Positions 38,201 through 42,079 of a stretch of DNA of 42,079 nt are shown here, piece by piece. The notes under the pieces are model-generated. The model was not told where the DNA came from. It searched no databases and worked only from the letters and a program-made list of their open reading frames with translations. This stretch comes from JBBPZA01 sp038199375 (GTDB lineage: Bacteria; Actinomycetota; Thermoleophilia; Solirubrobacterales; Solirubrobacteraceae), in the NCBI GenBank assembly GCA_038199375.1, contig JBBPZA010000097.1:1-42079 (forward strand), written 5' to 3'. The translations under genes were made by a program, and so were the position numbers. Position 1 is the first letter of the stretch. Each line of letters begins with the position of its first letter.

Positions 38201-38561
38201 CCGCGCCGGCGGAGACGGCAAGGACCGGCACGTCCCAATCCTCGACACGGTCGAACGACGCGTCTGAGTGGTCGTCCTGCACGGGTCGCAGGAGCTGCGG
38301 CGAGGCCTGCGGACCGTCCGTCGAGGACGGGAGCGTCAGCGTGAGCGGCGAGTCCGGCATGGCCGGGGACGGCACCGACGCGCCGAGGCGCTCCAGCGCC
38401 GCCTCCAATCCCGTGCTGCCGCACGCGAACGGGTGCAATCGCGGCTTCGGTGACGCTGCTGGGCGTCCCGGCCGGCCGCGAGCCCGGGCAGGCAGCGAAG
38501 AATCCTCGCCCCAAATGCACAACCGCGAGTCGCGCGACCAGATGGCGTGGACGACGATCAC
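35298..38561 (-). CDS. SNF2/RapA-family helicase-like ATPase
   Basis: A 1087-residue SNF2 ATPase starting at GTG 38561, where the sequence VIVVHAIWSRDSRLCIWGED matches the usual N-terminus of these actinobacterial proteins. An N-terminal region of about 570 residues (with an acidic, Glu/Asp-rich patch near 290-330) precedes the motor: Walker A DDMGLGKTI near 612, DEAQ box near 739 followed by TGTPVENRLSEL, helicase motif V/VI region LHGGTPKAG near 960 and QATDRAFRIGQ near 1020. Related proteins translocate on duplex DNA and remodel protein-DNA contacts, for example stalled RNA polymerase. A SWIM gene is translationally coupled downstream; a DUF2293 gene is divergent. No strong ribosome site is seen. 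Confidence 0.92.
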   Translation of the reverse strand: MIVVHAIWSRDSRLCIWGEDSSLPARARGRPGRPAASPKPRLHPFACGSTGLEAALERLGASVPSPAMPDSPLTLTLPSSTDGPQASPQLLRPVQDDHSDASFDRVEDWDVPVLAVSAGAALDLALALPPAPVAAVVVGDSLRFVAEAAKLALELVARGRLRAGLVRRGDEWTGRWLPVTDDPHDAARVEMLHRSMPAAVRAQRSGGAPEAVTRSMLGAVVDACARELLDDTSDARPQSAIDAWLAALGAEDAVVAGDPWELAALAEQLDGWWEDGRRYAAQRMFRTCFRLVAPDEPEDDEDRSEPAEVQQEVDARSAREHASTPRRRDSPAAQDEADAQRPWRVDILLQSKEDPSVLVPAAEVWSRSERLNALGRMLENPQERLLGGLGHALALWPELEPALREATPTEVELSPDAAHRFLREAAPALEQGGFAVLVPAWWRQRLRVKLRVEPAGEWEESTGLFGLNGLCAYEWQVAIGDATLSLAELQALAALKLPLVKARGRWIALRPDDVDAALRFLERRRERGRASAGDLLRTGLGLDDAKPPADSPPVELDATGWLGGLLGADGDRKLERIPTPAAFEGELRPYQERGLAWLAFLSSVGLGACLADDMGLGKTIQLLALLLAEREPPAKGERTAKGEPSAVGASARSARPRQRRRVGPTLLICPMSVAGNWEREAQRFAPGLRVHVHHGRERLRGRAFARAARAADLVVTTYALALRDRDALAAVKWDRLVLDEAQNIKSIEAKQTRAIRALRARHRVAMTGTPVENRLSELHSIMDFLNPGLLGTATSFRERFAHPIERYRDGAATRRLRQATGPFTLRRLKTDKEIIGDLPEKIEMRVDCHLSREQATLYQAVVDEMLEKASGAEGIERSGIVLAALVKLKQVCNHPAHVLEDRSRLDGRSGKLARLEEILEEALAQGDRALCFTQFASFGHQLRAHLQERLGREVLFLHGGTPKAGRDEMVARFQADEGPPVFLLSLKAGGTGLNLTAANHVIHFDRWWNPAVEDQATDRAFRIGQRKNVQVRKLTCVGTLEERIDQLIAEKKDLAESIVGSGEAWLTQLDTAQLRELVTLSAEAVAA

Positions 38562-38712
38562 AGCGCCATCTTTGCGGCGTGACCGGACGACTTGCCTCCG
38601 CGGCTCATCAGGTGGTGACGCCCACGGCGAGGGGCTCGGCCGTGGCGCACTTGACCGGACACATCGAGTTTGCGCGGCTTGTACCGTGCACGGCTCCTCC
38701 GCCACTCCCCCG

Positions 38713-39771
38713 ATGACGACTGAGAACGACAAGCGACTCGAGCGCCGCGTCGTGGCTGCCGCCGAGGCCGCCCTCTCCCAGCGCACCTTCGTCACCGCGA
38801 TCGACGTCTTCCTCGGCCTGGGCTGGCTTCCGGCTTCCGCCGAGCAGGCGTGGCGTCGGAGCCAGATCCCGTACCTAGAGGCCGCGGTCACGGCCAACCT
38901 GAGCAAGATCTCCGAGGCGATGCGCTTCTTCCGCCGCTGGGCGCAGCACCGGGGGCTCAAGCCCAGCGAGACCGCCTACGTGCGGCGAGTGCCGGGGCGT
39001 CCCGCGCTGCGCTTCAGCAAGAGCGGCAATCCGAACATCGAGCGCGCCTACAGAACGCACTGGGTCTCGCCCCAGCTATCCGAGCGCGAGCGCGAGCGCT
39101 TGGCCGAGCGCCAGAGCAAGCCACCAGACCTCGTGGTGATCTCACCGATCAGAGATTGGGCCTGCGCCTCCTGCGAGGCCACCGGCGACCTGCTGATCAT
39201 GGACGAGCCCGGCCCGCTGTGCCTGGCCTGCGCCGAGATGGACCACCTCGTCTTCCTGGCAGCGGGCGACGCCACGCTGACGCGGCGCGCAAAGGCCGCC
39301 AGCGCGCTGTCCGCGGTCGTCGTGCGCTTCAGCCGCGCGCGCAAGCGCTACGAACGCCAGGGCGTCCTCGTCGAGGAGGACGCCCTGGCCAGCGCCGAGA
39401 CGCAGTGCCTCGCCGACGAGGAGGCCCGAGCGCGGCGGCGTGAGCGCGACCGCCTCAGGCGCGCCGCCAAGGATGCCGATCTGCACGAGCGCTTCGCCAC
39501 AGAGATCGCCCGGGCGTTTCCCGGCTGCCCCGCGGCGCGCGCCCGAGCCATCGCGGGCCACGCCGCGGCCCGCAGCAGCGGACGCGTCGGGCGCAGCCCC
39601 GCGGGACGCGCCCTGGATCCCACGGCAGTCAAGCTGGCCGTGGTCGCGTCGGTCCGCCACCAGGACACCGGATACGACGAGCTGCTGATGACTGGCCTCG
39701 ACCGCGCCGAGGCCCGCGAACGCGTTCGCGATGACGTCGACCGCGTGCTCGAGCGCTGGCGGCAGGGATGA
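38713..39771 (+). CDS. DUF2293 protein with zinc ribbon
   Basis: A 352-residue protein. Residues 1-115 are helical (VVAAAEAALSQRTFVTAIDVFLGLGWL). A zinc ribbon follows with Cys151, Cys154, Cys170 and Cys173 (CASC and CLAC). Next comes a long charged, Arg-rich helix (205-260). The C-terminal DUF2293 domain (260-350) includes HERFATEIARAFPGCP and ends in YDELLMTGLDRAEARERV. The function of the family is unknown; the ribbon and basic helix suggest nucleic-acid or protein contacts. The ATG at 38713 is the first good start after the divergent promoter region. It lies 152 nt from the SNF2 start on the opposite strand, so the genes may share control. Confidence 0.82.
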   Translation: MTTENDKRLERRVVAAAEAALSQRTFVTAIDVFLGLGWLPASAEQAWRRSQIPYLEAAVTANLSKISEAMRFFRRWAQHRGLKPSETAYVRRVPGRPALRFSKSGNPNIERAYRTHWVSPQLSERERERLAERQSKPPDLVVISPIRDWACASCEATGDLLIMDEPGPLCLACAEMDHLVFLAAGDATLTRRAKAASALSAVVVRFSRARKRYERQGVLVEEDALASAETQCLADEEARARRRERDRLRRAAKDADLHERFATEIARAFPGCPAARARAIAGHAAARSSGRVGRSPAGRALDPTAVKLAVVASVRHQDTGYDELLMTGLDRAEARERVRDDVDRVLERWRQG

Positions 39772-39804
39772 GCGAGACGACCGAGCAGGGCGAGTGGCGG
39801 CGGC

Positions 39805-40380
39805 TCAGCCCAGCAAGGCCGAAACGTCGACCGGTGACGCCGCGGTCTCGGCAGCGATCTGCTCACCGTCGCCGTAGCGCTTGATCTCGGCGTATCCCGC
39901 CGGGCTCGGGCGGCGGTATACATCGACCCCGCGCTTGGGCGCGTCGATGATCCAGTACTCGGGCACGGCAGCGCCGGCGTAGCGCAGCGACTTCGCCGCG
40001 TCGTAGCGTTGCGAGGTCACGGCGACCTCGATCACCAGCGCCGCCGTGGACGGCTGGCGATCGCGGGGCAGCGGGTCGATCACCATGAGGTCGGGCATCA
40101 CGAACCCGCCCTCGACGAGCAGGAGGTCCTGCACGCGGACCTCCCGTTGGCCGACGGCCCCCACGAGGTGCCGGTTGAGCCACGCGACGATCGCGCTGTG
40201 CGCGGCACCCGGGGGACTCACGTCGATGAGCACCCCATCGACGAGCTCCATGCGATCCTCCTCGCGCAGAACGCCGACCTCGACCATGCGTCGCACGTCC
40301 TCGACCGACAGGCGATGGATCGCGGTCTCGGCGGACAGCATCGGCGCAGCCAGGCTAGCGACACCCGTGGCACTTGTCAC
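39805..40380 (-). CDS. Uma2 family (DUF820) restriction-endonuclease-like protein
   Basis: A 191-residue PD-(D/E)XK-fold protein of the Uma2 family. The core is ELVDGVLI with Glu45, VMPDLMVID with Asp97, and ALVIEVAVTSQRYDAAK with Glu118 and Lys130, followed by EYWIID. Uma2 genes are abundant in some bacteria and their role is not settled; nuclease activity is inferred from the fold. The GTG start at 40380 overlaps the stop of the gene before it (GTGA), which favours this start over ATG 40341. It converges with the DUF2293 gene. Confidence 0.9.
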   Translation of the reverse strand: MTSATGVASLAAPMLSAETAIHRLSVEDVRRMVEVGVLREEDRMELVDGVLIDVSPPGAAHSAIVAWLNRHLVGAVGQREVRVQDLLLVEGGFVMPDLMVIDPLPRDRQPSTAALVIEVAVTSQRYDAAKSLRYAGAAVPEYWIIDAPKRGVDVYRRPSPAGYAEIKRYGDGEQIAAETAASPVDVSALLG

Positions 40381-40751
40381 GTCGCCACGGCCGCCCGCTC
40401 AGCCGCCCGGCTGACCGCGTCGCCGACCGCCGCAGCGTCCTGGACGTCCCAGCCCGAGAGGATCCACCAAGTGCAGATCGCGCGCTCGATCGCGAAGTCG
40501 AGGCGCAGCGCGACGAACCGGCCGCACGGCATCGGCTCGAACGCGCGCACGTCGCCGGTCAGGTACAGATACCGCCGGGTGTGGATGTGCTTGTAGGCGT
40601 GGAGGCACGTGCCGTCGCCGAGCTCGATCTCGTTCATCCACATGAACCCGGCGGCGAGCCGCTCGCCGACCGCCTCGATGAGCGCTTCCCAGACCGGCAC
40701 GGTGTGCTGGGCGTGCCACCCGCGAAATCCCGAGCATCGATCTTCGGTCAT
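40377..40751 (-). CDS. Hypothetical protein coupled to Uma2
   Basis: A 124-residue protein I do not recognise. It is rich in Trp, His and Cys, with segments GWHAQHTVPVWEALIEAVGE, GFMWMNEIELGDGTCLHAYK, HTRRYLYLTGD and AICTWWILSGWDV. The alternation of strands suggests a small alpha/beta fold. No signal peptide or TM segment is visible. The ATG at 40751 is preferred; the frame is open to 40838. Its stop overlaps the Uma2 start (GTGA), so the two are cotranscribed and it may be a partner or substrate adaptor of the Uma2 nuclease. Confidence 0.6.
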   Translation of the reverse strand: MTEDRCSGFRGWHAQHTVPVWEALIEAVGERLAAGFMWMNEIELGDGTCLHAYKHIHTRRYLYLTGDVRAFEPMPCGRFVALRLDFAIERAICTWWILSGWDVQDAAAVGDAVSRAAERAAVAT

Positions 40752-40940
40752 GCGGACAGCTTCGTCGCGAACACTGTGGCGAGACAAGACACGCCGGTAA
40801 CGACTTCGTGCCGAGATGGCTCGCCACACGTCGCTCATTCACCGGGCACCGGTATTGGATGGGTGAACTTGCGCGAACGAGTCATCTCTTCCGGCCCGCG
40901 GCCGCATGGGCGAGAAGGCCCACCCTAGAGGCCTCGTAAC

Positions 40941-41037
40941 TCAGCCCGCCAGTGCGTCGACCCGGCGCGATCGATGGGATCCACACGTTCCAAGCCGGGA
41001 ACGCTCTCGAAGTCGCGGTCGGCGGTGAGAATCGCGT
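40941..41037 (-). pseudogene. vapC fragment, frameshifted C-terminus
   Basis: The minus strand reads DAILTADRDFESVPGLERVD followed by PIDRA, then in the next frame RVDALAG and a stop. This is the last third of a PIN toxin and closely matches the end of the intact VapC at 33647 (DAILTADRAFDAVRGLERVDP and VDALAG). The upstream two thirds are missing beyond about 41037, and one frame shift separates the final seven codons. It is a non-functional leftover of a duplicated module. The 40752-40940 stretch next to it holds nothing recognisable. Confidence 0.75.
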
Positions 41038-41098
41038 CCTAGATAGATCACGGGCCGGCCGCACGACAGCGTGTCATAGTCACCCCGGGCAAAGGGTG

Positions 41099-41104
41099 TA
41101 GCAT
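41099..41104 (+). promoter_or_regulatory. -10 box of the HTH-PIN operon
   Basis: TAGCAT, in the extended context TGTAGCAT, ends 8 nt before the ATG at 41113. No ribosome site is seen, so the transcript is probably leaderless or nearly so. Confidence 0.4.
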
Positions 41105-41112
41105 CGTACGCC

Positions 41113-41361
41113 ATGCTGACCGTGCCCGAAGCTGCCCGGCGTGTCGGGCGCAACCCCGAGACCGTGCGCCGGTGGATCCGCTCCGGCCTCCTTCGGGCTC
41201 GGAAGGTCGGTACACAGCACGTCATCGAGGAACGCGACCTCGAGCAGCTCGTCGAGGACGTCGAACCGATCGAGCTGCCCGGGGAGTGGAGGAACTTCGA
41301 AGACGGCACGCCGGCGCCTGATTGGGAGGCGATCGTCCGACGCTCCCGCGACCACCGTTGA
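41113..41361 (+). CDS. Excisionase-like HTH antitoxin of a PIN module
   Basis: An 82-residue protein. Residues 1-30 (MLTVPEAARRVGRNPETVRR, then WIRSGLLRA) form the winged HTH of the MerR/excisionase type, followed by VGTQHVIEERDLEQLVED. The acidic C-terminal tail (IELPGEWRNFEDGTPAPDWEAIVRRSR) is a typical toxin-binding tail. The downstream PIN gene starts in an overlap with its stop (TTGA), so this is the antitoxin of a VapBC-like pair with a non-RHH antitoxin. It probably autoregulates. It replaced or landed beside an older vapC copy, whose remains lie just upstream. Confidence 0.8.
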   Translation: MLTVPEAARRVGRNPETVRRWIRSGLLRARKVGTQHVIEERDLEQLVEDVEPIELPGEWRNFEDGTPAPDWEAIVRRSRDHR

Positions 41362-41753
41362 CGCTCGTCGTCGATGCCAGCGTCGCGATCCGCTCCTTCC
41401 AGACAGCCGGTGGCATCGCTCTCCTGCGAGACCCCGACCTGGTCGGGCCACCCTTGCTGTGGTCCGAGTTTCGCTCGGCGGTGCACGAGGCGCTCTGGCG
41501 ACGCGACATCACGCCGAGACACGCCACGATGCTGCGCCGGCGACTGCGCGAAAGCTCTTTGCACGAGCGCAGGCATCGCCGACTCGACGAGCGTGCATGG
41601 GAGATCGCCGACCAGCTCGGGTGGGCGAAGACCTACGACGCCGAGTATGTGGCGCTGGCCGACCTTCTCGAATGCCGGTTGGTGACGGCGGACGCGCGCC
41701 TGCGCCGCGGCACGGACCGGCTCGGCTTCGTCGTGGCGCCCGACGAGCTCTGA
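41358..41753 (+). CDS. PIN-domain toxin
   Basis: A 131-residue PIN ribonuclease of the VapC type. Acidic residues are Asp6 (LVVDASVAIR), Glu37 (LLWSEFRSAV), Asp94 (KTYDAEYVALA) and Asp112 (LVTADARLRRG). It starts at TTG 41358, overlapping the antitoxin stop (TTGA), so toxin synthesis is coupled to that of its antitoxin and likely inefficient. It is not closely related to the VapC at 33647, with different spacing and sequence. Its 3' end abuts a truncated enoyl-CoA hydratase on the other strand. Confidence 0.85.
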   Translation: MTLVVDASVAIRSFQTAGGIALLRDPDLVGPPLLWSEFRSAVHEALWRRDITPRHATMLRRRLRESSLHERRHRRLDERAWEIADQLGWAKTYDAEYVALADLLECRLVTADARLRRGTDRLGFVVAPDEL

Positions 41754-41774
41754 GCGAAGCGCCGGCTCAGCGAC

Positions 41775-41994
41775 CCTTCCATTCCGGCGAGATCGCCCCC
41801 GGCGCTGAAGACCTTCTCGTGCGAGGAGGTCAGGACGACGCAGCGGACGGAGCCGTCGTCGCGCGCCGCGGTGAACGCCTCGATCAGCTCCGAGAGCAAC
41901 TGGTCGGAGAGGGCGTTGCGGTCGTCGGGGTGGTCGAGCGTGATCGTCGCGACGCCGGTGGCCTCGACGTCGAGCCGACGGCCTCTAAGCTCAT
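41775..41994 (-). pseudogene. Enoyl-CoA hydratase, 5' fragment with frameshift
   Basis: The fragment reads RRLDVEATGVATITLDHPDD, RNALSDQLLSELIEAF and VVLTSSHEKVFSAGGDLAGM, the first quarter of a crotonase-family enoyl-CoA hydratase up to the SAGGDL oxyanion loop. The similarity then ends near 41775 at the PIN gene. The natural ATG (41994, overlapping the previous stop as ATGA) is out of frame with the rest, so a frameshift lies within the first ten codons. The remaining 180 residues of the enzyme are absent. It is a pseudogene cut by the TA module or by a deletion beside it. Confidence 0.75.
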
Positions 41995-42079
41995 CTCTCC
42001 TTGAGCTCCACGCTGCCCACCGCGGTGGCGCAGGCTTTGCGCAGCTCGGGTGCCCGCCCACCGCTCGACTGGCACTCGA
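41991..42079 (-). CDS. Unidentified gene, C-terminal 28 codons
   Basis: Entering from the right edge, the minus-strand frame ends with APELRKACATAVGSVELKER and a TGA that overlaps the hydratase ATG (ATGA). The overlap is the usual operon junction in this genome and suggests a real upstream gene, perhaps of acyl-CoA metabolism by context. Too little is visible to name it. Confidence 0.4.
   Translation of the reverse strand, partial: ECQSSGGRAPELRKACATAVGSVELKER

Overview
The window is high-GC DNA with dense gene packing, many four-base stop/start overlaps, GTG/TTG starts and several apparently leaderless genes. Its gene families (FprA-type ferredoxin reductase, DUF3618 and Holin-X type membrane proteins, DUF3891, BolA/Grx4/ErpA, secreted beta-propellers with a basic C-terminal module) point to an actinobacterium. 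The closest fit is a Thermoleophilia / Solirubrobacterales-like lineage. That placement is an inference from family content, not a phylogeny.

Layout. 1-1.4 kb: the end of a DUF2182 membrane protein, an IS21-family remnant (istB without its N-terminus) and a GIY-YIG-like gene cut by it. 1.7-2.9 kb: a divergent cupin/TetR pair with two tandem operators. 3.2-12 kb: an extracytoplasmic block with a secreted trypsin-like protease, a decayed LuxR helix-turn-helix, a large ATPase-TPR-LuxR regulator, and two secreted propeller proteins ending in the same 140-residue module. 12-15.3 kb: small stress genes (ABM-like, OsmC), gene-poor DNA with hairpins, and an AbrB-Doc toxin-antitoxin (TA) pair. 15.3-19.8 kb: an Fe-S / electron-transfer locus, with ErpA/IscA, a glycosidase-like lipoprotein, DUF3891 and FprA on the minus strand and BolA-Grx4 divergent. 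19.8-23.7 kb: a secreted S55 (SpoIVB-like) protein whose domain halves look swapped, an NAD-dependent epimerase and DegV. 23.8-26.7 kb: a tightly overlapped six-gene operon (nitrilase, TetR, four small envelope proteins) with a FadR/YsiA-like operator in its leader. 26.8-31.3 kb: an ABC exporter pair, an alpha/beta hydrolase and a secreted propeller. 31.3-34.4 kb: HigBA, a CoA-transferase-family racemase and VapBC. 34.4-40.8 kb: SWIM and SNF2 helicase genes, a zinc-binding DUF2293 protein, and a Uma2 nuclease with a hypothetical partner. 40.9-42.1 kb: a vapC remnant, an HTH-PIN TA pair and a broken enoyl-CoA hydratase.

How the parts connect. The main functional groups are Fe-S cluster trafficking with its NADPH electron supply, secreted propellers and protease probably served by the adjacent regulator, the TetR-controlled envelope operon, and four recognisable TA modules plus remnants. 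First genes of the TA operons repeatedly start 6-8 nt after a -10-like hexamer, which suggests leaderless transcripts. No rRNA, convincing tRNA or CRISPR array was found. Strongest candidates for follow-up: the swapped S55 protein, the shared C-terminal module, the FadR-like envelope operon, the Doc protein lacking the Fic-motif histidine, and the SNF2-SWIM pair facing a zinc-ribbon DUF2293 protein.
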